From the NCBI GenBank assembly GCA_963779765.1, contig CAVZZP010000002.1, positions 186,001 to 250,000 on the forward strand: DNA of 64,000 nt. Reading direction: 5' to 3'. Source of the DNA: Silicimonas sp963779765. GTDB lineage: Bacteria > Pseudomonadota > Alphaproteobacteria > Rhodobacterales > Rhodobacteraceae. The translations under genes and the position numbers were made by a program. Below the pieces are notes generated by a model. That model was not told the DNA's origin and did not search any database. It worked only from the letters and a program-made list of their open reading frames with translations. Shown one piece after another: positions 9,106 through 17,490 of the stretch. Within the stretch, counting starts at the first letter, position 1. Every line of letters begins with the position of its first letter.

Positions 9106-9994
9106 ATGGCCGCTCCCGCGCTCGACATCCGGGACGACCGCGTCGGCCTCGGCATCCTGATGATGCTGGGGACCTGGCTTTTCTTCGCGGTGACGGACAC
9201 CACCGTGAAGTGGCTGGTGCTGGCGGGCATCCCGGCGCTCCAGCTCGCCTTCCTGCGCTATGCCGTGGCGCTCACCGTCTCGGTCGGCGTCGGGCTGTCG
9301 CGCGGCAGCGTGGCGGGGCTTCACAGCCGGGGCGACATGGCTCTTGTCGTCGTACGCGGCTCGCTTCTGGTGATGACGACGATCCTCAACTTCATCGCGC
9401 TCAAGTACCTTCCGCTGACGGTGACGGCGACCATCGCCAACTCCTCGCCCATCCTCGTCACCGCACTCGCCGTGCCGCTCCTGGGCGAACGTGTCGGTCC
9501 CTGGCGCTGGTTCGCCGTGGTCCTCGGCTTCATCGGCGTCGTCATCGTGATCCGCCCCTTCGGCGCGGAATTCCACTGGGCGACGCTCCTCGTCCTCGGC
9601 AACGCGACGGGCCTCGCCCTGTTCTCGATCCTGACGCGCAAGCTCTCGGGAAGGATCGCCACTCAGACCATGCAGGTCGCGGCGGGGACGGTCGGCACTG
9701 TTGTCCTCGCACCTTTCGCGCTGGCTGCCTGGACCTCGCCGGACACGCTTCTCGGCTGGATCCTCATGTTCGGCATCGGTGTCTCGGCCTGGGCCGGGAC
9801 ACGAAATCTTCTCGCGCGCGCACGCCCATGCCGAGGCGGGCGTGCTGATGCCCTTCTCCTATGTCTTCATCCTCTACGTCACCATCGCGGGCTTCATCGT
9901 CTTCGGCACCGTCCCGGACAATCCGACCCTCGTCGGAGGGGCGATCATCATCGCGTCGGGCCTCCTGATCTGGTGGCGGGAGCGACGGCGATGA
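9106..9994 (+). CDS. DMT-superfamily transporter with EamA domains, frameshifted
   Basis: After removal of one base near 9796-9799 the protein is 295 residues with ten predicted hydrophobic helices arranged as two EamA repeats. Repeat one starts at GILMMLGTWLFFAVTDTTVKWL; the second runs from about residue 155 and ends in AEAGVLMPFSYVFILYVTIAGFIVFGTVPD, the typical final EamA helices. DMT proteins mainly export or import small metabolites. Placed between the dehydrogenase and the kinase of a catabolic operon, it may export a dead-end product or provide a second route for the substrate. The start is 2 nt after the previous stop. Confidence 0.85.
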
Positions 9995-10896
9995 CGCGCG
10001 TCCTCTGCCTGGGCGAGGTGATGGTGGAGCTGTCGCTAGACGCGGCCGACCCGACACAAGCCACGGTCGGCGTTGCGGGCGACACCTACAATACCGCCGT
10101 CTACCTGAAACGCTCCGCGCCAAAGCTCGACGTCGCCTATGCCACCCGTCTCGGCCGCGACCGCTTCAGCACAATGATCCGCGAACGGCTCGCGGACGAA
10201 GATATCTCGGACGCCCTCGTCACCGAAAGCGACGACCGCCTGCCCGGCCTCTACGCCATATCGACCGACGCGGGCGGCGAAAGGTCCTTCCTCTACTGGC
10301 GCGACCGATCCGCCTACCGGACGTTCTTCGACGCGCCCGGCCCCGACGTCGACGCGATGGCAGCCTTCGACGTGATCTATCACTCCGCCATATCGATCGC
10401 CGTCCTGCCCGACGAGGCGCGACACCGCTTCCTCGACTGGCTCGCCACCTACCGCGAGGGCGGCGGATGCGTCGTGTTCGACTCGAACTACCGCCCCCGC
10501 CTCTGGCCCGACGCCGAGACTGCGCGGGCGGACATCGAGCGCGCCTGGCGGACCTGCGACATCGGCCTGCCGAGCGTCGACGACGAAGTATCGCTCTACG
10601 GCGACGGTGACGCGCAGGGCGTGATCGACCGCCTTTCCGCTTGGGGCGTCGGCTCTGGCGCGCTGAAGCGCGGAGAAAAGGGACCGCTCTCGCTTTCCGG
10701 CGCGACCTGCCCCGCCTGCCCGCCCGCCGCTCGCGTCGTGGACTCGACCGCCGCCGGCGACAGCTTCAACGGCGGATACCTCGGCGCGCGCCTGACTGGC
10801 GCCTCCGAGGCGGAAGCCCTTGCGGCAGGCCATGCGCTTGCCTCACAAGTGGTGCAGCATCGGGGCGCGATCCTGCCCCGTGGGGAGGACACATGA
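9991..10896 (+). CDS. kdgK: 2-keto-3-deoxygluconate kinase (PfkB family)
   Basis: An intact 301-residue ribokinase-like enzyme. The N-terminus VLCLGEVMVELS, the substrate loop around GGERSFLYWRDRSAYR (typical of KDG kinases), the FDSNYRPRLWPD strand and the catalytic DSTAAGDSFNGGYLGARL near residue 265 are all present. It phosphorylates KDG to KDPG, feeding the Entner-Doudoroff aldolase. This fits the UxaA-family dehydratase upstream, which would make KDG or a close analogue. No KDPG aldolase is in the window, so that step must be encoded elsewhere. ATGA overlaps join it to both neighbours. Confidence 0.9.
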   Translation: MTRVLCLGEVMVELSLDAADPTQATVGVAGDTYNTAVYLKRSAPKLDVAYATRLGRDRFSTMIRERLADEDISDALVTESDDRLPGLYAISTDAGGERSFLYWRDRSAYRTFFDAPGPDVDAMAAFDVIYHSAISIAVLPDEARHRFLDWLATYREGGGCVVFDSNYRPRLWPDAETARADIERAWRTCDIGLPSVDDEVSLYGDGDAQGVIDRLSAWGVGSGALKRGEKGPLSLSGATCPACPPAARVVDSTAAGDSFNGGYLGARLTGASEAEALAAGHALASQVVQHRGAILPRGEDT

Positions 10897-11640
10897 ACCG
10901 ATACGATCTCGACGGCCGCATCGCCGTCGTCACCGGGGGCGCCATGGGCATCGGACGCGCCGTCGCGCACCGTCTCGCCATCTCGGGCGCGACCATCGCC
11001 CTCTGGGACCTCGATCCCGACAAGGCCGCGCATGTGGCCCGCGAAATCGACGGCGACGCCCAGGCCTTCGCCTGCGACGTGGCGGACTGGTCCTCCGTCG
11101 AAGCCGCGCGCGACGCGACCCTCGCCCGCTTCGGACGCATCGACATCCTGGTGAACTCGGCCGGCATCGCGGGCAACGTGGCCGCCGTCGAGGACTACGA
11201 CACCGCGTTGTGGGACCGCATCATGGCGGTGAACCTGACCGGCACCTTCCACACCAACAAGGCCGTCATCCCGTCCATGAAGGCGCAGAACTACGGCCGC
11301 ATCGTCAACATCGCCTCGGTCGCGGGCAAGGAAGGCAACCCCAAGGCCAGCCACTATGCCGCCTCGAAGGCGGGCGTCATCGGCTTCACCAAGGCCATCG
11401 GCAAGGAGGTCGCGACCCACGACATCGCGGTCAACTGCGTCACCCCCGCCGCCGCCAACACGCCGATCCTCGAACAACTCACCGAGGAATTCATCCAGTT
11501 CATGCTGTCCAAGAATCCCCCGCGGCCGCTTCGTCGAGGTCGAGGAGATCGCCAACATGGTCGCCTGGCTTTCCTCCGAGGAATGCTCCTTCACCACGGG
11601 CGCTGTCTTCGACATCTCGGGCGGCCGCGCGACCTACTGA
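10893..11640 (+). CDS. Short-chain dehydrogenase/reductase, frameshifted near the C-terminus
   Basis: Corrected by one C in the CCCCC run at 11517-11521, this is a 248-residue classical SDR: TGGAMGIGRAVAHRL cofactor motif, NSAGIAGNV, catalytic Ser in IVNIASVAGKEG, and YAASKAG as the YxxxK motif. The C-terminal end after the shift, VAWLSSEECSFTTGAVFDISGG, is a standard SDR tail. It most resembles sugar or polyol dehydrogenases and 3-oxoacyl-ACP reductase-like enzymes. In this operon it probably oxidises or reduces a sugar-acid intermediate. The acidic residues after the second strand (LWDLDPDKA) suggest a preference for NAD. Confidence 0.86.
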
Positions 11641-11646
11641 TGTCCG

Positions 11647-11698
11647 TCATCCTGCCCGAAACACGCCGAGGCGGTCCGGAGGAGCAGCGCTCCCCCGG
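11647..11698 (+). terminator. Intergenic repeat (copy 2) plus hairpin after the SDR gene
   Basis: TCATCCTGCCCGAAACACGC (11647-11666) matches the element at 4338 at 18 of 20 positions. Ten bases later a hairpin forms: CCGG-A-GGAGC (11676-11685), loop AGC, GCTCC-C-CCGG (11689-11698), with one mismatch. It lies between the SDR and the aminotransferase and could terminate or attenuate the first operon. There is no T-run. Confidence 0.55.
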
Positions 11699-11729
11699 CG
11701 CCCGCCACACAGACTGAACCGAGGTCAAC

Positions 11730-12903
11730 ATGCTCCATACCATTCCCGGCTTCGACCGCATCGGCGAAGAGAACGCCTTCGCCGTCCTCGCCCGCGCCGG
11801 CGCCCTTGCCGCGCAAGGCAAGGACGTCATCAACCTCGGCATCGGCCAGCCCGACTTCCCGACGCCCGGCAACATCACGGAAGCGGCCGATCAAGGCGAT
11901 CCGCGACGGCCACCACGGCTATACCCCCGCGACCGGCATCCTGCCGCTTCGCGAGGCGGTGGCCGCCGATCTCGACCGCCGTTTCGGCGCAACGGTCAGC
12001 CCCGACAACGTCCTGATCGTGCCCGGCGGCAAGGTCACCATGTTCGCCGCGATCCTGATGTTCGGCGAGCCGGGAGCCGAGATCCTCTACCCCGACCCCG
12101 GCTTCCCGATCTATCGCTCGATGATCGAGTTCACCGGCGCGAAACCGGTCCCGATCCCGATCCGCGAGGAGAACGGCTTCGCCTTCTCGGCCGAGGAAAC
12201 CCTCGGCCTCCTCACCGACAAGACCCGCCTCATCATCGTCAACTCGCCCGCCAACCCCTGTGGAGGCGTCACGCCCAAGGCCGAGGTCGACAAGCTGGTC
12301 GCGGGCCTCGCCGACTGGCCCGACGTCGCGATCATGTCCGACGAAATCTACGACCAGATGCTCTACGACGGCGAGGAACACGTCACGCTCCTGAACTACC
12401 CCGAGATCCGCGACCGACTGATCCTGCTGAACGGCTGGTCCAAGACCTATGCCATGACCGGATGGCGGCTCGGCTACTCGGTCTGGCCGCAGAAGCTCTA
12501 CGACAACGCCCGCAAGCTCGCCGTCAACTGCTGGTCCTGCGTCAACGCGCCCTCGCAATACGCAGCGCTCGAGGCGCTGACCGGTCCGCAGGACGAGGTG
12601 GGCAAGATGGTGGCCGAGTTCGACGCGCGCCGGAAACTGGTCGTCGACCTGCTGAACGGGATCGACGGCGTCTCCTGCATCGTGCCCAAGGGCGCCTTCT
12701 ACGCCTTCCCGAACATCAAGGCGACGGGCCGGAAGGCCAAGCAGCTTGCCTCCGACCTCCTGGAAGGCCCGGGCGTCGCCACCATCGGCGGCCCCGACTT
12801 CGGCATCCTGGGCGAGGGCTACATCCGCCTCAGCTACGCCAATTCGCAGGACAACATCCGCGAGGCGCTGGCGCGCATGAAGGACTTCATCGAACGCGGC
12901 TAG
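11730..12903 (+). CDS. Pyridoxal-phosphate aminotransferase, class I/II, frameshifted near the N-terminus
   Basis: With one base removed near 11886-11890 the enzyme is 390 residues. The N-terminus INLGIGQPDFPTPGNITEA leads directly into IKAIRDGHHGYTPATGILPLREAVA, the usual fold-type I pattern. Further on are IIVNSPANPCGGV, IMSDEIYDQMLYDGE and the PLP-lysine motif NGWSKTYAMTGWRLGYS. It probably moves an amino group from a substrate-derived or general amino acid to a keto acid. The separation from the SDR by a hairpin and 89 nt suggests a second transcription unit, but the content fits the amine-related flavoenzyme upstream. The specific donor cannot be inferred. Confidence 0.88.
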
Positions 12904-12909
12904 GATGAC

Positions 12910-13002
12910 TTTGCGGCAACTGCCGCCATCGCACCTCAATGCCGCCACATTGCTGACGCATTGCCGCAAAATCCTCGCCGGCGGGTCATAATCGGCGAGG
13001 AT
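12910..13002 (+). promoter_or_regulatory. Two adjacent inverted repeats leading into the zinc-finger gene
   Basis: The first pair is TTTGCGGCAA (12910-12919) with TTGCCGCAAA (12961-12970). It is followed at once by ATCCTCGCCG (12971-12980) with CGGCGAGGAT (12993-13002). The last arm contains the only Shine-Dalgarno-like run and the first ATG of the next gene, so the hairpin would hide the start. CATAAT at 12987-12992 resembles a -10 box, so an alternative reading is a promoter with regulator-binding repeats. Confidence 0.5.
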
Positions 13003-13243
13003 GCCATCCATGTTCGAACTGGAACGACCGTACCGGAAGCCACGGCCCGAAAAGCCGGTCGAGCGCCGCTGCCACCGCTGCCACGGCACCGGACGCTGCG
13101 CCTGCCGGTCCTGCGGCGGCCAGGGCCGGACCGCGACCAGCCGCAGCGCACTCGGCGAGCCGGTCTACATCCGCTGCACCGCCTGCTACGGCAGCAAGGT
13201 CAGCCGCTGCATCACCTGCGCAGGGATCGGCTTCATCACCTGA
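13001..13243 (+). CDS. Small cysteine-rich protein with DnaJ-type zinc-finger motifs
   Basis: Eighty residues with four CxxC pairs: CHRCHGTGRCACRSCGGQG, then CTACYG and CITCAGIG. This is the CxxCxGxG pattern of the DnaJ cysteine-rich domain and of anti-TRAP, which binds two zinc ions. There is no J domain, so it is not a DnaJ. Free-standing proteins of this kind may act as protein-interaction or redox modules; the function here is unknown. Two start codons are possible, 13001 and 13010 (MFELE). The gene is preceded by two inverted repeats, one of which covers the first start, and is followed 56 nt later by a nucleotidyltransferase gene. Confidence 0.75.
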   Translation: MPSMFELERPYRKPRPEKPVERRCHRCHGTGRCACRSCGGQGRTATSRSALGEPVYIRCTACYGSKVSRCITCAGIGFIT

Positions 13244-13299
13244 CAGTTGACACCCGGCGCCGAGGGGCCAGCTTCCTCCCGGACCAAGGGGAGAAGCGA

Positions 13300-14097
13300 A
13301 TGACCCACGACGACACGATCCGTAAGATCGTCGACACGATCCGTGACGTCGAAACCATCCGCGGCCTTTTCCTCTCGGGCAGCCATGGCAACGGCATGGC
13401 CGACGAATGGAGCGACATCGACTTCGTCCTCGTCACGCCAGAGGGCGCGTCCGACGCGATCGCCGCCGTCTGGCGTGAAGCCATTGCCTCAACAGGCAAG
13501 ATCGTCCTCTGGTGGGACCGCAGGACCGTTCCCGTCCTCATCAACGCCATCACCGCCGACTGGACACGCACCGACGTCCTGATCCTCAAGCCCGAACAGA
13601 TGAAGGCCCATGCGCAAAGCACCCTGAAGCCGCTCTTCGATCACGACGGCCTTTACGACACTTTGCCCGAGACGCCGTCGCCGAAGGTCTTCAATCCGGC
13701 CGCATTCCGCTACGCGGTCGAGAACTTCATCCGCATCCTGGGCCTCCTCCACCTCGCCGCCGGGCGCGAGGAATACATCAACGGCGTCCTCGGCGTCTTT
13801 CACCTGCGCAACGCCCTGGTCGAGCTTTTGATCGACGAGACCGCTGCCCCGAACCGGGGTGGCATCCTGCACCTGAACCGGCTCCTTTCCGACGACCAGA
13901 AGGCGCTTCTGACTTCGCTCCCGCCGCCCGTGGCCGAGCGGCAGGCGATGATCGACACGCACCTCGCCTATGCCCGCGCCTACCTGCCCCGCGCCCGCGC
14001 CCGGGCGGCGTCCCTCGGCGTGGACTGGCCGGAGGACTTCGAGACCGCAACCTGGCGCAAGCTCTCCGAAACCCTCGGCATCGACCGCCCCTATTGA
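13300..14097 (+). CDS. Nucleotidyltransferase-domain protein (aminoglycoside adenylyltransferase-like)
   Basis: A 265-residue protein. Residues about 23-45 read FLSGSHGNGMADEWSDIDFVLV, the GS...DxD signature of polymerase-beta-type nucleotidyltransferases. The rest is helical, with a stretch like ANT/kanamycin or streptomycin adenylyltransferases (FIRILGLLHLAAGREEYINGVLGVFHLRNALVELL, described here by its ends). AAGGGGAGAAG precedes the ATG at 13300. A resistance role is possible, but many environmental members have no known substrate. The surrounding catabolic genes give no clear link. Confidence 0.75.
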   Translation: MTHDDTIRKIVDTIRDVETIRGLFLSGSHGNGMADEWSDIDFVLVTPEGASDAIAAVWREAIASTGKIVLWWDRRTVPVLINAITADWTRTDVLILKPEQMKAHAQSTLKPLFDHDGLYDTLPETPSPKVFNPAAFRYAVENFIRILGLLHLAAGREEYINGVLGVFHLRNALVELLIDETAAPNRGGILHLNRLLSDDQKALLTSLPPPVAERQAMIDTHLAYARAYLPRARARAASLGVDWPEDFETATWRKLSETLGIDRPY

Positions 14098-14147
14098 ACC
14101 CCCGCCCCGCAGCGTCGATGATCCCGCGAACTACGGGAGACAGCGGC

Positions 14148-15047
14148 ATGACACACCCCACCATCGGCTTCATCGGGCTTGGCCTCATGGGCCACGGCAT
14201 GGCGAAGAACATCGTCGAGAAGGGCTATTCCCTGCGCGTCATGGCGCACCGCAGGCGCGAGGCGGTCGAGGACCTGATCGGTCGCGGCGCCGTCGAGGTC
14301 TCGACACCGCGCGAGATGGCGGAGGTCTGCGAGATCGTCTTTCTCTGCGTCACCGGCTCGCCGCAGGTGGAAGCCAACGTGCGCGGCGACGACGGCCTCC
14401 TTGCCGGACTCCAAAAGGACGCGATCATCGTGGACTGCTCCACCTCCGACCCCGTGTCGACCCTCGCGCTCGCCGAGGAGATCCGCGCCGCGGGCGGCCA
14501 CCTCGCCGACGCGCCCCTCTCGCGCACGCCAAAGGAAGCCTGGGAAGGCACGCTCGACGCGATGGTCGGCGCCGACCCCGAGGTCTTCGCCCGCATCAAG
14601 CCCGTGATCGAGACCTGGGCGGGCGTCATCGTCCACCTGGGCCCGACCGGACTCGGCCACAAGATGAAGCTCATCAACAACTTCATCGGCATGGGCTACG
14701 CCGCGCTCTATGCCGAGGCGCTGGCCATCGCCCGCAAGTCGGGCCTTTCGGCCAGCCAGGTCGACAGCGTCATCCGCCCCGGCAGACTTTCGAACGGCTT
14801 CTACGAGACTTTCATGAAATGGACGCTCGAGCAGGACGAGAACGCGCACCGCTTCTCGATCTCGAACGCGCACAAGGACATGGCCTACCTCGCCAACCTG
14901 GCCACATCCGTCGGCGCGGTGAATCCGATGCAGTCGGTGGTGAAGAATGCCTTCGCCGCGATGGAGGCGGCCGGAGAGGCCGACCGATACGTCCCGATGC
15001 TGGCCGACTTCATCGCCCGCGCGAACGGCCTGCCGAAGTTCGACTGA
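14148..15047 (+). CDS. NAD(P)-dependent beta-hydroxyacid dehydrogenase (3-HIBADH family), variant B
   Basis: An intact 299-residue paralogue of the enzyme at 8225. The NAD motif IGFIGLGLMGHGMAKN, the loop DAPLSRTPKEAWEGTLDA (again RTP in place of the usual SGG) and the lysine helix GHKMKLINNFIGMG are visible. GGGAG at 14133-14137 supports the ATG at 14148; an in-frame ATG ten codons upstream lacks a comparable site. Two variant enzymes of this type close together suggest two oxidation steps, or two stereoisomers, in the same pathway. It converges with the DUF1963 gene, 40 nt away. Confidence 0.9.
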   Translation: MTHPTIGFIGLGLMGHGMAKNIVEKGYSLRVMAHRRREAVEDLIGRGAVEVSTPREMAEVCEIVFLCVTGSPQVEANVRGDDGLLAGLQKDAIIVDCSTSDPVSTLALAEEIRAAGGHLADAPLSRTPKEAWEGTLDAMVGADPEVFARIKPVIETWAGVIVHLGPTGLGHKMKLINNFIGMGYAALYAEALAIARKSGLSASQVDSVIRPGRLSNGFYETFMKWTLEQDENAHRFSISNAHKDMAYLANLATSVGAVNPMQSVVKNAFAAMEAAGEADRYVPMLADFIARANGLPKFD

Positions 15048-15087
15048 CGGGCGCGTCCCCGCCAATCCGGGCGGCCGATCCACACGC

Positions 15088-16269
15088 CTAGCCGACGAAC
15101 GCGCCGTCCCAACGGCCCGCGCGCAGGTCGTCGGCGCGTATGAAGAACCTCCGGTCTTCCGAACCGCCCGTGTCCCATCCAAGCGCCGGGTCTTCGCTGA
15201 ACCGCGCCAGAAGACGAAACTCGGAATGATCATCCGGTTCGTCGTCGCCCCGGAACGGACCCGAACCGAAGGCCTGGTGATAGTCGTTTTCCAATCCGCC
15301 GAGCCACCTGCGGTATAGGTCGCTCCTTTCCTCGTCCAGGTCGCTCCCTGTATCGACGCAATGCCGTATCAGATCGTACATCGCGGTCATCCGTGCCTTC
15401 GACCAGCAGTTGTTCCGCAGACGAAACCCTTCGTTTCCCTTGCGCCCCGCGATCCGGTCCAGCAGGATTTCGATGCCGACCATCCCGTCCGCCGCCTTCC
15501 TGTAGGTCTCCGGAGGCATCAGATCGAAAAGCCCGGCGTCGCCGATCAGGCTGGCAAGAACGTCCAGCGCCTCTCGCACCTCGTCGATCCCGCGCCCCGT
15601 CTCGGGCGGCAACCCGGACCGGATCATCTCGTGATACCGTTCAATCAGCAGATACGGATGAACCGCCTGCGTCTTCTGTTCCGATAGGGTGCCGTGAGGT
15701 GTGGAGCTCCAGACGATGTCGCGCTTGATCAGCGAACGCTTTCCGTCCATGCCGGAATACCCCTCCAGATGCGCCACAACCCGCATGGGCCAGTGCCGCA
15801 AAAGGCGCGGCGCGTCCTCCACGACAGTGGCGGTCGACAGGTAACGTTCCCAGTAGTCCCCGCCGAGCGGCGGCAGATCCTCCGGCGCGTCCGTGGGAAT
15901 GATCGTGGCCTCCGGAACGTAGACCACCTTGTGCTGATACCTGCTGTAAGGCCACTTCTCCAGCCGGGAACACTCATCGCTCTGCGAAACGAAGAACGCC
16001 AGAGCGCCCTCGGGCGGCAACTCCCCCGACCAGGGCCCACGGGGAATCGTCGCAAGGTCGATCTGCGCCACGAAGCTCAAGGCATCCTTCGCGATATCGC
16101 CGCGCGGCCAGGAAAGACCTCCCAGGCACGGCAATCCGCCGAACCAGCAACCGGGCGTCGCGTCGCGCGCGTCCTCCGCCTTCACGAGATGCAGGAAATG
16201 CGTGGACGCGTCACCGCCCGAGGATCGCTGCGCCCCGTCGTCCTGATCCCCGTCCCGGTTCGCACTCAT
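15088..16269 (-). CDS. DUF1963 (YwqG-like) domain protein of unknown function
   Basis: A 393-residue soluble protein. The N-terminal part shows the DUF1963 hallmark CWFGGLPCLGGLSWPR followed by LSFVAQIDLATIPRG and a later LAFFVSQ strand; the C-terminus ALGWDTGGSEDRRFFIRADDL is typical of the same family, where the final strand closes the fold. YwqG-like proteins often accompany SMI1/KNR4 or toxin-immunity genes, but no toxin is near. It has its own start after a 54-nt gap from the NeuC-type gene's stop on the same strand. Function is not known. Confidence 0.7.
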   Translation of the reverse strand: MSANRDGDQDDGAQRSSGGDASTHFLHLVKAEDARDATPGCWFGGLPCLGGLSWPRGDIAKDALSFVAQIDLATIPRGPWSGELPPEGALAFFVSQSDECSRLEKWPYSRYQHKVVYVPEATIIPTDAPEDLPPLGGDYWERYLSTATVVEDAPRLLRHWPMRVVAHLEGYSGMDGKRSLIKRDIVWSSTPHGTLSEQKTQAVHPYLLIERYHEMIRSGLPPETGRGIDEVREALDVLASLIGDAGLFDLMPPETYRKAADGMVGIEILLDRIAGRKGNEGFRLRNNCWSKARMTAMYDLIRHCVDTGSDLDEERSDLYRRWLGGLENDYHQAFGSGPFRGDDEPDDHSEFRLLARFSEDPALGWDTGGSEDRRFFIRADDLRAGRWDGAFVG

Positions 16270-16323
16270 GACACGACCCCGGGGATTTCTGTCCCGCTCC
16301 TGCTCCGGCGGACCTCCCGCACC

Positions 16324-17490
16324 TCAGCCCTCATCGAACACCGTCTTTTTCGCCACCAGCCCCGGATCGCCCAGGTCCAGCCCGGCCAGCACCCGCGCGA
16401 TCTGCGGCCCCGCGTCCCCCTTGCCATAGGGGTTCTCCGCCGCCGCCACCCGCGCCCGGAACGCCTCGTCGCTCAGCGCCGTCCGGATCGCAGCGAAGAT
16501 CGCATCGGCCTCGCAGGAAACATGCAGCACGTTCTCGCCCCTGAGCCGCCCCTCCTGCCTGGGGCCGATGTCGACCGCGGGGCAGGCGAAAGCCGGCGTC
16601 TCCTTCAGACCCGAGGACGAGTTGCCGACGCAGACACCTCGGCCCACGCGCCCGCACCAGTTCAGCACGCCATGATAAAGCCACCGACCGAGGCTTCGCC
16701 GCAGGGTGACGCCGTCCCGCCCCGCGAAATCCTCCAGAGCCGCGACGATGGCGGCCGAGCCGAGGTCGCCGTTAGGATGGGTCAGGACAAGCTGCGCCCC
16801 CAACTCCGACCGCGCTCGTTCAAGCGCATCGAGGCAAGCCGCGATCTCATCCCTCGCCCGATCGGGAGAGGTGCTGATCGGGTGCAGCGTGAACAGAACC
16901 AGCGGTCTCTCGGCATCGAGCCCAAGCTCCTCCGCGACCCTCTCGGGCGGCGCGAAGTCCCCCGCCCGGATCAGGTCGATCGGCGGGAACCCCACGTCGT
17001 GAATGCGCCAGGCCTCTTCCCCCATCCTCCGCACCCGCCCCGCGGCCTCGGAGTTGGTCGTGAAATGGATATGCGCGAGCTTCGTCATCGCGTGGCGGAC
17101 AACGTCGTCCAGCGTGCCCCCCTGCGTCAGATCTCCCCCTTCGATATGTGCCGTCGGCACCCCCATCTGGGTCGCAGCGATCATCGCTGCAAAGGCCTCG
17201 AACCGGTCGCCGTAGATTACCATCGCGTCCGGCCCCAGCCGCTCCAGAGCGTCCGTTACGCCCAGGACCGCCCGCCCAATGGCGCGCGGGGTCGAGGCCG
17301 CGCTTTCGCCCTCGCGCTTCACCGGCACCGTCGCCTCAGCCGTAAACTCGGGCGTGTCGGCGGAATCGCGGTCCATGCCCTCGATCAGCACGAGGTCCAG
17401 GTCGGGATGCGCGTCGATGGCCCGCAGCACCGGCAGCAGCAACCCGTACTCCGACCGGCTGCCGGTGAAGACGCCGATCCGCCGCGCCAT
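16324..17490 (-). CDS. neuC: UDP-N-acetylglucosamine 2-epimerase, hydrolysing (NeuC type)
   Basis: A 388-residue GT-B-fold enzyme. It begins MARRIGVFTGSRSEYGLL, the classic NeuC start, and has VIYGDRFEAFAAMIAA, AHIEGGDLTQGGTLDD, TTNSEAAGRV, FTLHPISTSPDRA and the C-terminal VCVGNSSSGLKETPAF plus ENPYGKGDA. NeuC proteins convert a UDP-HexNAc to a free 2-epimer such as ManNAc (or a bacillosamine derivative) for nonulosonic acid synthesis. No neuA, neuB or glycosyltransferase gene is nearby, and its ATG overlaps the stop of a thiolase gene by one base. The operon context is thus metabolic rather than surface-sugar related, and the physiological substrate is open. Confidence 0.85.
   Translation of the reverse strand: MARRIGVFTGSRSEYGLLLPVLRAIDAHPDLDLVLIEGMDRDSADTPEFTAEATVPVKREGESAASTPRAIGRAVLGVTDALERLGPDAMVIYGDRFEAFAAMIAATQMGVPTAHIEGGDLTQGGTLDDVVRHAMTKLAHIHFTTNSEAAGRVRRMGEEAWRIHDVGFPPIDLIRAGDFAPPERVAEELGLDAERPLVLFTLHPISTSPDRARDEIAACLDALERARSELGAQLVLTHPNGDLGSAAIVAALEDFAGRDGVTLRRSLGRWLYHGVLNWCGRVGRGVCVGNSSSGLKETPAFACPAVDIGPRQEGRLRGENVLHVSCEADAIFAAIRTALSDEAFRARVAAAENPYGKGDAGPQIARVLAGLDLGDPGLVAKKTVFDEG

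Noticed and set aside
13300..14097. Toxin-antitoxin system made of the nucleotidyltransferase and the zinc-finger gene
   Set aside because: The nucleotidyltransferase is a full-length ANT-like protein, not a short MNT toxin/antitoxin domain, and the partner lacks a HEPN domain.
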